The notes beneath the pieces are model-generated. The model was not told the DNA's origin, did no database searches, and worked only from the letters and a program-made list of their open reading frames with translations. A stretch of 51,105 nucleotides of DNA, taken from assembly GCA_900321425.1 (NCBI GenBank), contig ONWA01000014.1, positions 1-51,105 of the forward strand, read 5' to 3'. Each line of letters starts with the position of its first letter. Positions within the stretch are counted from its first letter, which is position 1. A program made the position numbers and the translations under genes. Shown one piece after another: positions 1 to 9,045 of the stretch. The DNA comes from an uncultured Prevotellaceae bacterium. Lineage in GTDB: Bacteria; Bacteroidota; Bacteroidia; Bacteroidales; Bacteroidaceae.

Positions 1-98
1 GTGGTATCGAGCCAGGAACAGCATTCGAGGATATCCCCGAGGATTGGGTATGCCCTGTTTGCGGCGTAGGCAAAGACCAGTTCTCCGTAGAGGAGTAA
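1..98 (+). CDS. Rubredoxin, C-terminal end (5' partial)
   Basis: The gene enters from the left edge; from base 3 it reads about 31 residues to a TAA at 96-98. The visible part holds [15 protein letters not shown], the second CPxCG iron-binding knuckle and following loop of rubredoxins, which are about 53-residue cytoplasmic one-iron electron carriers. The first CxxC knuckle lies outside the window. A hairpin follows directly. Identity is secure from the motif; its redox partner is unknown. Confidence 0.85.
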   Translation, partial: GIEPGTAFEDIPEDWVCPVCGVGKDQFSVEE

Positions 99-101
99 AA
101 C

Positions 102-124
102 ATAAGGTGGGCACCCCACCTTAT
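102..124 (+). terminator. Hairpin after rubredoxin
   Basis: A 10-bp perfect stem (102-111 with 115-124, ATAAGGTGGG/CCCACCTTAT) with a 3-nt loop starts 4 nt after the rubredoxin stop. There is no long T-tract after it, so it is a probable rather than a textbook intrinsic terminator. Confidence 0.6.
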
Positions 125-173
125 ACTTATTAGCTAAACTCCATTGATGACTAACCTAAAATAATATGATATC

Positions 174-1775
174 ATGACTACTTCCTGCAAAAATCTTTTT
201 TTAACCTGTCTATTCGCACTCATCAGCTGTTGCGTATGGGCACAAGGCCCCAACAATACGGGTACATATTATCAGAAGGCTCACGGCAAGAAAGGAGCAG
301 AGCTGAAGACGGCGATGTTTAATATTATCAAGGATCCCTCCGTCGTCCACTACGACTCCTTGTGGTATGCCTATAACATCTCCGACCCAAGAACATTCGA
401 TGGTGAGGAAGGAGAATATATTTGGGATATGTACTCCGGAATATCCCGCTATCCACTTTATACATATAAGCACGGTTCTGGTAGTGGTACAGAAGAAGGT
501 CTCAAAGGTATTCAGCGCGAACACTCCATGGTAAAATCGTGGTTCAACCCTACTTCTGGCCCTAAGAGCGGAAAGAACTACGAAGACATTCGCCCAATGT
601 ATTCTGACATCGCACATGTCATTCCTACAGATGCTGTCTGCAACAACAACCGTAGCGACAATGCCTATGGTGAAATTGCTGACCCTGCCCAAGTAGATTG
701 GGCGTCAGCAGAAGGCTTCAGCAAGAAGAGTAAGCAGGGTGGTTGCTCAACGGAAGGATGGAAAGAGCAAGTTGAGAACTATGCTAAAAAGCGTGTCTTC
801 GAGCCTAATGACGAATATAAGGGCGATTTAGCACGTATATATTTTTATATGGTAACATGCTATGAGCCAGGGTTCAAGACTTGGGATGTTCTGCGCGACC
901 CTGAAAGCAAGACTAAGCTGGGCGAAGTTCTCGCTGCCGGCAGCAAGCATTGCGGCACTTGGACCTGCGATATGTTCAACACAGCAGAAACAGAGGAGGG
1001 AACGGATGCTTATCAGCCCTTTGCTCCTTGGGCATTTGATATGCTGATAAAATGGGCAAAAGCTGATCCCGTTAGCCAGAAAGAAATTGACCGCAATGAG
1101 AAATTATGGCAGCTGCAAGGTAACCGCAATCCCTTCGTAGACTATCCTGGCCTAGAAGACTATATCTGGGGCGAAAAGAAGGACGAAACCTTCGATTATG
1201 GTGGAGAACCTGTTGAGGAACCTACATCCGACAACTGTGAGACTGCACTCAACAAAGACGTCTTGGGCGTTGACTGGAGTGGCACAGAAAACTTGCGCAA
1301 CTTCTGGACACGTACACCCATCTCATTCGAGAAGAACGGCATCACCTTTACCTACAACTATGGTATGGAAGGTAAGTTCCTGTATGCCGACGAGAACGAA
1401 CTGCGACTCTATAACTACAATACGCTCACACTGACAGCCCACAACAACGAGATTACCCAAGTGGAGTTTACCATTCCCGGTCGCAACCACGATAACAAAA
1501 CGCTTGTAGCCTCCGTCGGCGACATTAACGACAACATATGGACGGGGTCTGCCCAAGAAGTAACCTTTGCCTCCAATTATGTGAGTTCCACCCAAGTTGG
1601 TGGCGTTTCCAAATACTACTACCTTGGATTATCAAACGCCATGATTACGGTGGCCAACCCAACAGGTATCCAACAGTTGGAGCAACCTGTTGTCAACGAC
1701 GACCATGTCTACAACCTATGGGGCGTTCGCATGGATGAAAGACAGTTGAAGGAACGGCAGAAAATTCATCGTTAG
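174..1775 (+). CDS. Secreted endonuclease I family nuclease with a frameshifted C-terminal tail
   Basis: 533 aa. Residues 1-23 are a signal peptide ending CVWA. Residues about 60-170 carry the endonuclease I (NucM/EndA-like) signatures: REH at 115-117 (likely general base H117), SDIAHVIPTD at 144-153, and NNNRSDNAYGE at 157-167. Residues about 355-500 form a beta-rich region of unknown role. The tail DHVYNLWGVRMDERQLK resembles the conserved C-terminal tail of many secreted Prevotella/Bacteroides proteins, but then runs out as ERQKIHR. The next frame at 1750-1779 reads RNGRKFIVR and stop, the usual end of that tail, so codons between appear deleted with a frame change. The nuclease domain is intact; only tail function should suffer. 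A 16-bp hairpin follows. Confidence 0.88.
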   Translation: MTTSCKNLFLTCLFALISCCVWAQGPNNTGTYYQKAHGKKGAELKTAMFNIIKDPSVVHYDSLWYAYNISDPRTFDGEEGEYIWDMYSGISRYPLYTYKHGSGSGTEEGLKGIQREHSMVKSWFNPTSGPKSGKNYEDIRPMYSDIAHVIPTDAVCNNNRSDNAYGEIADPAQVDWASAEGFSKKSKQGGCSTEGWKEQVENYAKKRVFEPNDEYKGDLARIYFYMVTCYEPGFKTWDVLRDPESKTKLGEVLAAGSKHCGTWTCDMFNTAETEEGTDAYQPFAPWAFDMLIKWAKADPVSQKEIDRNEKLWQLQGNRNPFVDYPGLEDYIWGEKKDETFDYGGEPVEEPTSDNCETALNKDVLGVDWSGTENLRNFWTRTPISFEKNGITFTYNYGMEGKFLYADENELRLYNYNTLTLTAHNNEITQVEFTIPGRNHDNKTLVASVGDINDNIWTGSAQEVTFASNYVSSTQVGGVSKYYYLGLSNAMITVANPTGIQQLEQPVVNDDHVYNLWGVRMDERQLKERQKIHR

Positions 1776-1798
1776 ATAAGACATGACTTCTATCATCA

Positions 1799-1836
1799 AA
1801 TAACCCACCCTTATTGACGGATAAGGGTGGGTTATT
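1799..1836 (+). terminator. 16-bp perfect hairpin between endonuclease and ruvB
   Basis: AATAACCCACCCTTAT (1799-1814) pairs perfectly with 1821-1836 around the loop TGACGG. It lies 23 nt after the endonuclease stop and probably terminates that gene, although no T-tract follows. Its right arm is also the first of three direct repeats leading into the ruvB promoter. Confidence 0.6.
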
Positions 1837-1879
1837 GTGAAATAAGGCTGGGTTATTGCGGAATAACGGTAGGTTATTG
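1821..1879 (+). repeat. Three 17-bp direct repeats at 21-bp period upstream of ruvB
   Basis: ATAAGGGTGGGTTATTG (1821-1837), the same with one change (1842-1858), and the same with two changes (1863-1879) begin exactly 21 bp apart, close to two helical turns. The last unit ends 9 bp before the ruvB -33 box. An inverted copy forms the left arm of the preceding hairpin. Confidence 0.85.
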
Positions 1880-1888
1880 AAAGTTTTT

Positions 1889-1919
1889 TTTGCCAATACG
1901 ATTTTTTTGATTACTTTTG
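1889..1919 (+). promoter_or_regulatory. ruvB promoter
   Basis: -33 TTTG at 1889-1892, a 19-bp spacer, and -7 TACTTTTG at 1912-1919 match the Bacteroidetes primary sigma consensus. The ruvB ATG follows 22 nt later. Confidence 0.8.
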
Positions 1920-1941
1920 CAAAAACTAAGGAAATAACGAT

Positions 1942-2982
1942 ATGATGGACGAGGACTTCGATATTCGGGAAGAGCGCTATTCATCGTCGGAAAAAGACTT
2001 CGAAAATGCGTTACGCCCTCTCAACTTTGCGGATTTCAGCGGTCAGAAGAAGGTCGTTGAGAATCTGGAAGTGTTCGTAGAGGCTGCCAAGTATCGTGGC
2101 GAGCCCTTAGATCATACCTTGTTACATGGTCCTCCAGGACTGGGAAAGACAACATTGTCGAATATCATTGCCAATGAGTTGGGCGTAGGATTCAAAATCA
2201 CATCGGGACCTGTACTCGATAAGCCTGGTGATTTGGCGGGTATCCTCACCTCCTTGGAAAAAAACGACGTATTATTCATCGATGAGATCCACCGACTTTC
2301 ACCAGTTGTAGAGGAATACCTCTATTCCGCCATGGAAGACTATCGGATCGATATTATGATTGACAAAGGACCATCAGCCCGTAGTATCCAGATTGACCTC
2401 AATCCCTTTACGCTAGTGGGTGCCACTACGCGTAGCGGACTGTTGACAGCTCCTTTACGTGCCCGTTTCGGTATCAACATGCACTTAGAGTACTACGATC
2501 CAGATACTTTACAACGGATAATAGAACGCTCTGCACATATTCTGAATGTACCTATTACGGAAGATGCCTCGCTGGAAATAGCGGGCAGAAGCCGAGGAAC
2601 GCCCCGTATCGCCAATGCACTCCTACGTCGAGTAAGAGACTTTGCGCAAGTGAAGGGATCTGGACGGATTGACATGAAGATTACGAAGATAGCGCTGGAA
2701 GCTCTTAACATAGACCGTTTCGGACTCGATGAAATCGACAATAAGATTTTGTTGACGATTATCGACAAGTTCAAAGGCGGTCCTGTGGGCATTACTACGA
2801 TTGCCACAGCCATTGGCGAAGATGCTGGAACAGTAGAAGAGGTGTATGAACCCTTCCTGATTATGGAAGGATTCATTAAACGGACACCAAGAGGAAGAAT
2901 GGTCACAGAACTTGCTTACAAACACTTTGGAAGAAGTCCGTACGCTGGAAATCTGATGCAAGCCAATCTATTCGATGAATAG
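1942..2982 (+). CDS. ruvB: Holliday junction branch migration helicase RuvB
   Basis: 346 aa, usual family length. RuvB is the hexameric AAA+ motor that, with RuvA, drives branch migration of Holliday junctions in recombinational repair. Visible motifs: Walker [10 protein letters not shown] (63-71), Walker B FIDEIHR (112-118), sensor 1 GATTRSG (160-166), arginine-finger region PLRARFG (171-177), and the C-terminal winged helix ending near TPRGRMVT. Either of two adjacent ATG codons could start it. It stands alone, with its own promoter and the 21-bp-period repeats upstream; ruvA and ruvC are not in the window. Confidence 0.97.
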   Translation: MMDEDFDIREERYSSSEKDFENALRPLNFADFSGQKKVVENLEVFVEAAKYRGEPLDHTLLHGPPGLGKTTLSNIIANELGVGFKITSGPVLDKPGDLAGILTSLEKNDVLFIDEIHRLSPVVEEYLYSAMEDYRIDIMIDKGPSARSIQIDLNPFTLVGATTRSGLLTAPLRARFGINMHLEYYDPDTLQRIIERSAHILNVPITEDASLEIAGRSRGTPRIANALLRRVRDFAQVKGSGRIDMKITKIALEALNIDRFGLDEIDNKILLTIIDKFKGGPVGITTIATAIGEDAGTVEEVYEPFLIMEGFIKRTPRGRMVTELAYKHFGRSPYAGNLMQANLFDE

Positions 2983-3067
2983 GGGTGTTTTTGTCATTTT
3001 AATAGCTTTCAAATTTACAAAATTGCATTTTCTGTGAATATGAGGTGACTCTTTTCCTAAATTTTTC

Positions 3068-3075
3068 TACTTTTG
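3068..3075 (+). promoter_or_regulatory. -7 box of the small HTH gene
   Basis: TACTTTTG matches TAnnTTTG and lies 35 nt upstream of the ATG at 3111. No clear TTTG sits at the right distance upstream. The box supports the 3111 start over the longer reading that begins at 3045. Confidence 0.6.
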
Positions 3076-3110
3076 CACCATATTATTCACTACAAATATC
3101 TTTTTTAGTT

Positions 3111-3326
3111 ATGCATATTGGAGAAAGAATCAGAGAGGTGATGCATCAAAGACATCGCTCTGCCATTTGGCTTGCCTCAGAAATATCTTGTGAACGTACA
3201 AATGTATACAACATTTTCAGTCGAGCAGACATCAACACTGGAGTATTGAGAAAAATCTCTATCGCTCTGGAGTACGATTTCTTTAAGGAACTGTCGGAAA
3301 CATCCTTCCCTAAAAAAAAGAAATAA
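3111..3326 (+). CDS. Small XRE-like helix-turn-helix protein
   Basis: 71 aa. The sequence MHIGERIREVMHQRHRSAIW begins a short HTH fold: WLASEISCERTNVYNIFSR fits a recognition helix-turn-helix, followed by a dimerisation-like stretch (VLRKISIALEYDFFKELSE) and a basic tail FPKKKK. Such one-domain proteins are common in Bacteroidetes and are assumed to bind DNA; targets are unknown. The upstream -7 box at 3068 excludes the earlier in-frame start. It lies between ruvB and coaD, both with their own promoters. Confidence 0.75.
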   Translation: MHIGERIREVMHQRHRSAIWLASEISCERTNVYNIFSRADINTGVLRKISIALEYDFFKELSETSFPKKKK

Positions 3327-3352
3327 AATTACCAACTCTCTGAAAAGTTTTG

Positions 3353-3360
3353 TATCTTTG
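3353..3360 (+). promoter_or_regulatory. -7 box of coaD-ybeY
   Basis: TATCTTTG matches TAnnTTTG, 23 nt before the coaD ATG. The -33 position is not a clear TTTG. Confidence 0.6.
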
Positions 3361-3383
3361 CCACTGAAAAGATATGGTAAAGT

Positions 3384-3833
3384 ATGAGAACAGGTGTATT
3401 TGTTGGAAGTTTCGATCCATTTACCATTGGTCATGAAGCTATCGTCAACAGGGCGTTACGTCTTTTTGACCATTTGGTGATTGGTGTGGTGGGTGACAAT
3501 GTACATAAGCAGGGTATGCGTCCAGCAGAAGAACGGATGCAATGTATTGCCGACTTATATGCAGACAATCCTGCCGTGGAGGTAAAACCCTATTATGGGT
3601 TGGCTGTCGAGTTTGCCAAAAGCGTAGGTGCACAGTTTATCGTGAAGGGTGTACGCTCAGTGAAGGATTTTGAGTATGAACGTGAGCAAGCCGACATCAA
3701 CAGACAAATCAGCGGAATAGACACCTTATTATTATATGCAGAACCCGCATACCAGAGCATCAGTTCCAGTATGGTGCGCGAATTGGCACATTTCGGTCAA
3801 GACATCTCTGAATTTTTACCTCGAAAGAAATGA
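3384..3833 (+). CDS. coaD: Phosphopantetheine adenylyltransferase
   Basis: 149 aa, slightly under the usual 160. It transfers AMP from ATP to 4'-phosphopantetheine, the penultimate step of coenzyme A synthesis, in the cytoplasm. Nucleotidyltransferase signatures are clear: GSFDPFTIGH at 8-17 (with the catalytic second His of the TxGH motif), KGVRSVKDFEYE at 88-99, and ISSSMVRE at 126-133. Its last 4 nt overlap the ybeY start (ATGA), so the two genes are translationally coupled. Confidence 0.96.
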   Translation: MRTGVFVGSFDPFTIGHEAIVNRALRLFDHLVIGVVGDNVHKQGMRPAEERMQCIADLYADNPAVEVKPYYGLAVEFAKSVGAQFIVKGVRSVKDFEYEREQADINRQISGIDTLLLYAEPAYQSISSSMVRELAHFGQDISEFLPRKK

Positions 3834-4243
3834 TAACATACCATGCGGAAGGCATTAAGATGCCTGCAATCAAAAGACGTGAGACGACTGCCTGGATCAA
3901 GGCTGTAGCAGCCACCTATGGCAGAAAAGTAGGTGAGATAGGCTATCTTTTTGTGAACGACGAGAAGATACTCGAGGTCAACAACGAATACCTTGGACAT
4001 GACTATTATACCGACATTATCACCTTCGACTATGATGAAGGTAATCAGATTAATGGCGATTTGATCATCAGTTTAGACACCGTACGCTCTAATGCGGAAC
4101 TGTTTGGGAAACCGTATGAAGAGGAACTCTATCGTGTCATTATTCACGGCGTCTTACACCTCTGCGGCATCAACGATAAAGGTCCGGGTGAACGCGAACT
4201 CATGGAGGCAGCGGAAAACCGTGCCTTAACCATGAGAACATAA
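3830..4243 (+). CDS. ybeY: Endoribonuclease YbeY (rRNA maturation factor)
   Basis: 137 aa. YbeY is a single-strand endoribonuclease in 16S rRNA 3'-end maturation and ribosome quality control. The zinc-site motif is at 106-116, HGVLHLCGIND: the first two ligands H106 and H110 are present, but the third position (His in E. coli) is Asp116, followed by Lys. This appears to be the Bacteroidetes form of the motif. TDIITFDY (61-68) is the usual core strand. It overlaps coaD by 4 nt and ends 6 nt from the convergent S41 protease gene. Confidence 0.93.
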   Translation: MITYHAEGIKMPAIKRRETTAWIKAVAATYGRKVGEIGYLFVNDEKILEVNNEYLGHDYYTDIITFDYDEGNQINGDLIISLDTVRSNAELFGKPYEEELYRVIIHGVLHLCGINDKGPGERELMEAAENRALTMRT

Positions 4244-4249
4244 CTCCGT

Positions 4250-5818
4250 CTATTGTATCATCTCCAATGCTTTCAGGACAATAGCATTTCGCTCATTGAA
4301 GATAGAGAAATACTCGCTCATATCCCACAGGTCTCTCGCAACAAGCGCCTTCAATTGCAACTTCAGATAGGGAATGGTACGCTGATACTCATCCTCGTCT
4401 TTGGGTTTGATATTCTGTTTTTCACCCTCTTTTACGATTCTGTCAATCACATCCTGAGGAATATCGAATTGCTGTTTGTAACTCTCGAAATCCTTATACT
4501 CCTTCTTCAGCATAGCACGATGCTTGTCTACGTAACGCAGATTTGAACTGATAATAACGCCTTTGGCAGCAAGCTCTCGATGGAAACGTGTATAGATAGT
4601 CGTATCTAAGGGCACAAACTCATCAGGCATAATACCACCACCACCATAGACCACACGGTGTTTCTTCAGGGTGTAGTATTTCAATGAGTCTACGAAATGG
4701 ATACTATCAGCATTGGTCAACTCACCTCGTTTCAACCGGTTCACGATATCCATTGCATAGTCCTGCTTCTCACCTTTGGTATAAGGTTTCTGAATACAAC
4801 GACCTGATGGGGTAAAATAATGGGCAACGGTAAGACGAATCATCGACCCGTCAGGTAGTTCGATAGGACGCTGTACAAGTCCTTTACCAAAGGAACGGCG
4901 TCCTACTACCATACCTCTATCATGGTCTTGGATGGCTCCTGTCACAATCTCAGCTGCCGAAGCGGTGTAACCATCTACTAACACAACCACTTTCCCATTG
5001 CGGAACATACCATCACCACTGGCCCTATACTCTGTACGCTGCGAACGACGACCTTCCGTATACACCAGCAGGTCGTTCTTATTCAGGAACTCATTGGCGA
5101 TATTGACAGCTGCCTGCAGGTATCCGCCACCATTCTCCTGTAAGTCAAGAATCAGGTGCTTCATTCCTTGCTTCTGCAACTTCTGCAAACTTTCCTGAAA
5201 TTCGCGATGGGTGGTGGCACCAAAATTACCTATTCGGATGAAGCCGATACCAGGACGAATCATATAGGTGGCATCAATCGACTTCACAGGTATCTTATCG
5301 CGAATAACGACAAACTTTAGCAAGTCACTGATACCTGGACGCATCACCGTGAGATGTACCTTGGTACCCTTAGGTCCACGCAACCTACGCATAATCTCCT
5401 CATTTTTCATCTGTACGCCAGCTATCACCGTATCGTTCACATTGACGATGCGGTCACCAGCAATGATACCCACCTTTTCTGAAGGTCCGTTGGTCACTGG
5501 CTGAATCACCATCAAGGTATCTTCCATCATCTGGTATTGGATTCCGATACCCTCGAAATTACCTGTTAGAGGCTCATTCATCGCCTTCACCTCTTTGGGA
5601 GTGGAATAGGAGGAGTGAGGATCCAATTTCTCAATCATGCCACGAATGGCATCCTCAACCAGTTTGGATTCATTGACACTATCAACATACAAATTGGAGA
5701 TAGCCAACTCGGCAATCTGCAATTTCCGCAACGGACTATCCTCCCCCATATGTATCTGCAGCTGAGCAGAAGCGGTGAGTGCAGTAAAGCAGACCAGCAA
5801 TAATAAGATTCTTTTCAT
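4250..5818 (-). CDS. S41 family C-terminal processing peptidase
   Basis: 522 aa from MKRILLLLVCFTALTASAQ, a signal peptide. A longer in-frame reading to 6019 lies inside parE and is not used. Domains: N-terminal helical region, PDZ about 83-165 (GIGIQYQ... GDRIVNVND), then the S41 core with nucleophile S287 in GYTASAAE and general-base K312 in RSFGKG. Enzymes of this type cleave unfolded or C-terminally tagged envelope proteins; the substrate is unknown. It starts 4 nt after the parE stop on the same strand, so they are probably one transcript. Confidence 0.93.
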   Translation of the reverse strand: MKRILLLLVCFTALTASAQLQIHMGEDSPLRKLQIAELAISNLYVDSVNESKLVEDAIRGMIEKLDPHSSYSTPKEVKAMNEPLTGNFEGIGIQYQMMEDTLMVIQPVTNGPSEKVGIIAGDRIVNVNDTVIAGVQMKNEEIMRRLRGPKGTKVHLTVMRPGISDLLKFVVIRDKIPVKSIDATYMIRPGIGFIRIGNFGATTHREFQESLQKLQKQGMKHLILDLQENGGGYLQAAVNIANEFLNKNDLLVYTEGRRSQRTEYRASGDGMFRNGKVVVLVDGYTASAAEIVTGAIQDHDRGMVVGRRSFGKGLVQRPIELPDGSMIRLTVAHYFTPSGRCIQKPYTKGEKQDYAMDIVNRLKRGELTNADSIHFVDSLKYYTLKKHRVVYGGGGIMPDEFVPLDTTIYTRFHRELAAKGVIISSNLRYVDKHRAMLKKEYKDFESYKQQFDIPQDVIDRIVKEGEKQNIKPKDEDEYQRTIPYLKLQLKALVARDLWDMSEYFSIFNERNAIVLKALEMIQ

Positions 5819-5822
5819 TGAT

Positions 5823-7775
5823 TTATTCCTCAGTTTCGTCTTCTGGGCGATCTTCTTCGATGACCAGATTATCAATGATGAAGTTCTGACGCTCCATCGT
5901 ATTCTTACCCATATAATATTCCAATAGCTTCTGTACCTGATCCGTCTTGTGCAAGGTAACTTGTTCCAAACGGATATCTGGCCCAATAAAACCGGCAAAC
6001 TCCTCAGGAGATATCTCACCGAGTCCTTTGAATCGGGTGATTTCAGGATCCGGTCCTAAATCAGCAATCGCCTGCAACCGTTCGTCCTCACTATAGCAAT
6101 AACGCGTAATGAAGTCACCACGCTTGTCGGCTTTAGCATCAGCCTCAGCAATCACTTGCTTATTCTTAATCTTCGTCCGACGGTTACGTACTCGGAACAG
6201 CGGCGTCTGCAACACATAGACATGTCCCTTCTTCACCAGTTCGGGGAAGAACTGAAGGAAGAAGGTAATAATCAGCAGACGGATATGCATACCATCCACA
6301 TCAGCATCAGTAGCCACAATCACCTTGTTATAACGCAACGTATCAAGCCCCTCCTCGATATCAAGAGCAGCCTGTAACAAGTTAAATTCCTCGTTCTCAT
6401 AAACCACTTTCTTGGTAAGACCAAACGAGTTGAGGGGTTTTCCTCGCAATGAAAAGACGGCCTGTGTGTTCACATCACGGCTCTTGGTGATGCTTCCGCT
6501 AGCAGAGTCGCCCTCTGTGATGAAAATACAACTCTCCTCCTTGCGGTCATTCTTCACATCACTGAAGTGGATACGACAGTCGCGTAACTTACGGTTATGC
6601 AGGTTCGCCTTCTTGGCACGCTCACGGGCCAACTTGGTAACACCCGCCATCGCCTTACGTTCGCGCTCGCTTTCCTTAATCTTACCTTCTATCACCTCTG
6701 CCACATCCGCATGGATATGCAGATAATTGTCCACCTCCTGTTTGATGAAATCGCCCACATACTTATTGATGCTCACACCTCCATCCGGAGCCATCGTCAA
6801 CGAGCCCAACTTAATCTTCGTCTGACTCTCAAACATCGGTTCCTCCACATTGATAGCAATAGCGGCTACAATACCCGTACGGATATCTCCAGCTTCATAT
6901 TTCCCGAAGAAATCCCTGATGGTACGGGCGATATGCTCTTTGAATGCGCTCTGATGCGTACCACCTTGCGTCGTATGTTGACCGTTGACGAAGCTGTGAT
7001 ATTCCTCACCATACTGGTTAGCGTGGGTAAAGGCTATCTCAATATCTTCTCCCTGCAGATGGATGATGGGATAGAGGGGATCGTTCGTCATCCGGTCTTT
7101 CAACAAATCTTCCAATCCATGGCGCGAAATAATTCTCCGTCCATTATACATGATGGTAAGACCTGTATTCAGATAGGTATAGTTGCGAAGCATATTCTCC
7201 ACAATATCATCATGGAACTGATAGTTCAGGAAGAGAGTGGAGTCTGGTTCGAAGAAGATATAGGTACCATTCTCATCCTGTGTCTTCTCGGTAATATCGC
7301 TGGTCAGCTCACCACGTTCGAAGGTAGCCTTACGTACACTCCCGTTACGGAAGCTACGTACTTCAAAATGACTGCTCAAGGCATTGACCGCCTTCACACC
7401 GACGCCATTCAGACCTACAGACTTCTTGAACGCTTTTGAATCGTACTTTCCTCCTGTATTCAGCACACTCACCGCCTCGATGAGTTTACCTTGCGGGATA
7501 CCACGACCATAGTCGCGTACAGAAACGCGCAACGACTCATCGATCTGAATTTCGATTCTGTCACCCGCCTTCATCTTAAACTCATCGATACTGTTATCAA
7601 TAACTTCCTTCAACAACACATAGATACCATCCTCAGGCAAGGAACCGTCACCCAATCGACCGATATACATACCTGGTCGGGTACGTACATGTTCCATATC
7701 CGACAAATGACGGATATTCTCGTCTGTATACTGTACTTGTTCGTTGTTGGTTATGATATTGTTTTCTTCGCTCAT
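5823..7775 (-). CDS. parE: DNA topoisomerase IV subunit B (type IIA ATPase subunit)
   Basis: 650 aa. GHKL ATPase motifs: [10 protein letters not shown] near 57-66, GRGIP, and [13 protein letters not shown]. The transducer follows, then TOPRIM with [11 protein letters not shown] and [10 protein letters not shown], and the tail motif RFKGLGE. The length and absence of an inserted domain fit ParE better than GyrB; gyrB itself is not in the window. With ParA/ParC-type subunits it decatenates daughter chromosomes. It has its own promoter and is followed 4 nt later by the S41 peptidase. Confidence 0.9.
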   Translation of the reverse strand: MSEENNIITNNEQVQYTDENIRHLSDMEHVRTRPGMYIGRLGDGSLPEDGIYVLLKEVIDNSIDEFKMKAGDRIEIQIDESLRVSVRDYGRGIPQGKLIEAVSVLNTGGKYDSKAFKKSVGLNGVGVKAVNALSSHFEVRSFRNGSVRKATFERGELTSDITEKTQDENGTYIFFEPDSTLFLNYQFHDDIVENMLRNYTYLNTGLTIMYNGRRIISRHGLEDLLKDRMTNDPLYPIIHLQGEDIEIAFTHANQYGEEYHSFVNGQHTTQGGTHQSAFKEHIARTIRDFFGKYEAGDIRTGIVAAIAINVEEPMFESQTKIKLGSLTMAPDGGVSINKYVGDFIKQEVDNYLHIHADVAEVIEGKIKESERERKAMAGVTKLARERAKKANLHNRKLRDCRIHFSDVKNDRKEESCIFITEGDSASGSITKSRDVNTQAVFSLRGKPLNSFGLTKKVVYENEEFNLLQAALDIEEGLDTLRYNKVIVATDADVDGMHIRLLIITFFLQFFPELVKKGHVYVLQTPLFRVRNRRTKIKNKQVIAEADAKADKRGDFITRYCYSEDERLQAIADLGPDPEITRFKGLGEISPEEFAGFIGPDIRLEQVTLHKTDQVQKLLEYYMGKNTMERQNFIIDNLVIEEDRPEDETEE

Positions 7776-7824
7776 ATTTCTTCTTTAGGGATTCGACACC
7801 ATAGGAAAATGTCAAAATACGATG

Positions 7825-7855
7825 CAAAAATACCAAAAAAAGGGCAGACGACAAA
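7825..7855 (-). promoter_or_regulatory. parE promoter
   Basis: On the minus strand, -33 TTTG (7855-7852), a 19-bp spacer, and -7 TATTTTTG (7832-7825) match the Bacteroidetes consensus. The parE ATG is 49 nt downstream. Confidence 0.8.
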
Positions 7856-7860
7856 AAAAA

Positions 7861-9045
7861 TTAATGTATTTTACGGCAAATAAAGATGATATGCGTCTTC
7901 TCTGCCGTTGTCGAAGCAAATAGGAAGTCTTCACCACCGTCGGTGATACGCAACCGTTTTCTCAGTTCTGCGACAGACAAAGGGAAGTTTCTTACCGCGA
8001 TATTCGCTTGTCGGATAGGCTGCAGTTTCTCCTTGAGTTCCCGTTTATTCATGCTGGTGGTATCCAACACCTCAAAAGCCCTACCTGGGAAATGTGCCAG
8101 TTTTTCATCCGACAGAAAAAGATGACTGTTAGGTGCCAGTTGACGAACAGGGAACCGCTGCTCTATCTGTTGAAAGCAACCACCTTTCATAATGGAGGCA
8201 TTCGGCTCATAGAGATACCTGCTACCAAGGGATGCAACGACGACATCATCCGACGTATCATGATGGTACATGTACTCGAAACAATCCTCATCGTTCACAC
8301 AGAACACCTTCAACGATGAAACCTGCTTCGACAACACCAACAACAACTCCTTACACTCATTGTCAACAGACACGATATGCACCTCACGAACCCACTGTTC
8401 TCCGATATCCTCTACCGCCTTCTGCCAGTCGAGCATAGGTGAGAGTTTCACAAGGGTGTAATCACTCTTCTCCAACAGTTGATTGAGAGATTCCAGAATA
8501 TTAGGCGTACAATCAGTAATAGCGAAAGTACGTCCTCCATGTTCATCTCTTCTGGCAGGATCGATCATGATGACATCAGCATGACTGACGGTAGTGAGAT
8601 AATCCATTCCGTCGCCACAGCGTGTTTGAGCCTGTGTCAACCCCAACACATGGAAATTATGGGAGGACAGACTGCATAATGCTTCTTGCCGTTCCACATA
8701 GACCGCCTGCTGAAACAACGTAGCGATAAAAGCGAAATCAACGCCAAAACCTCCTGTAAGGTCAACAAACAGTTGCCGCTTCCCAGTGAGTCGTTCCACG
8801 ATTTTCTTCTTATACCAAGCTGTATATTCCGAAGAACATTGTTCCATAGACAAATGCGACGGATAGACAATTTCGTCGATTTTCGCCCATGAAGGTAACT
8901 TCGTTCGTGCTTTCTGTCGCCCAGCTATCTGGTCGAGGGCATACGATAAGTCCACCTCAGGGTCTTTAGTCCCCCTGAGTGCCAGTTGCCGCACATCCTC
9001 ACCGGCATGTTGTCGGATAAATGCATCAGTCGACTGATTCGCCAT
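7861..9045 (-). CDS. THUMP-like class I SAM-dependent methyltransferase
   Basis: 394 aa from MANQSTDAFIRQHAGEDVRQ; a longer reading to 9090 adds no family sequence. It overlaps the end of the mgtC-like gene by 20 nt. SAM-binding motif I is LFVDLTGGFGVDF and the catalytic-strand motif is IMIDPARRDEHG. The C-terminal LFASTTAEKTHIIFICRK resembles the THUMP-like end of this Bacteroidetes family. It probably modifies RNA, but the substrate is not known. It is last in a three-gene operon after an M16 peptidase and an MgtC-family protein. Confidence 0.82.
   Translation of the reverse strand: MANQSTDAFIRQHAGEDVRQLALRGTKDPEVDLSYALDQIAGRQKARTKLPSWAKIDEIVYPSHLSMEQCSSEYTAWYKKKIVERLTGKRQLFVDLTGGFGVDFAFIATLFQQAVYVERQEALCSLSSHNFHVLGLTQAQTRCGDGMDYLTTVSHADVIMIDPARRDEHGGRTFAITDCTPNILESLNQLLEKSDYTLVKLSPMLDWQKAVEDIGEQWVREVHIVSVDNECKELLLVLSKQVSSLKVFCVNDEDCFEYMYHHDTSDDVVVASLGSRYLYEPNASIMKGGCFQQIEQRFPVRQLAPNSHLFLSDEKLAHFPGRAFEVLDTTSMNKRELKEKLQPIRQANIAVRNFPLSVAELRKRLRITDGGEDFLFASTTAEKTHIIFICRKIH

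Noticed and set aside
3045-3110. 22-residue N-terminal extension of the small HTH protein
   Set aside because: It spans the -7 box at 3068-3075, so it would start upstream of transcription.
5819-6019. 67-residue N-terminal extension of the S41 peptidase
   Set aside because: It overlaps the parE coding sequence; the signal peptide begins at the ATG at 5818.
6597-7439. 280-aa open frame antisense to parE
   Set aside because: It lies wholly within the conserved parE gene, matches no family I recognise, and has no promoter of its own.
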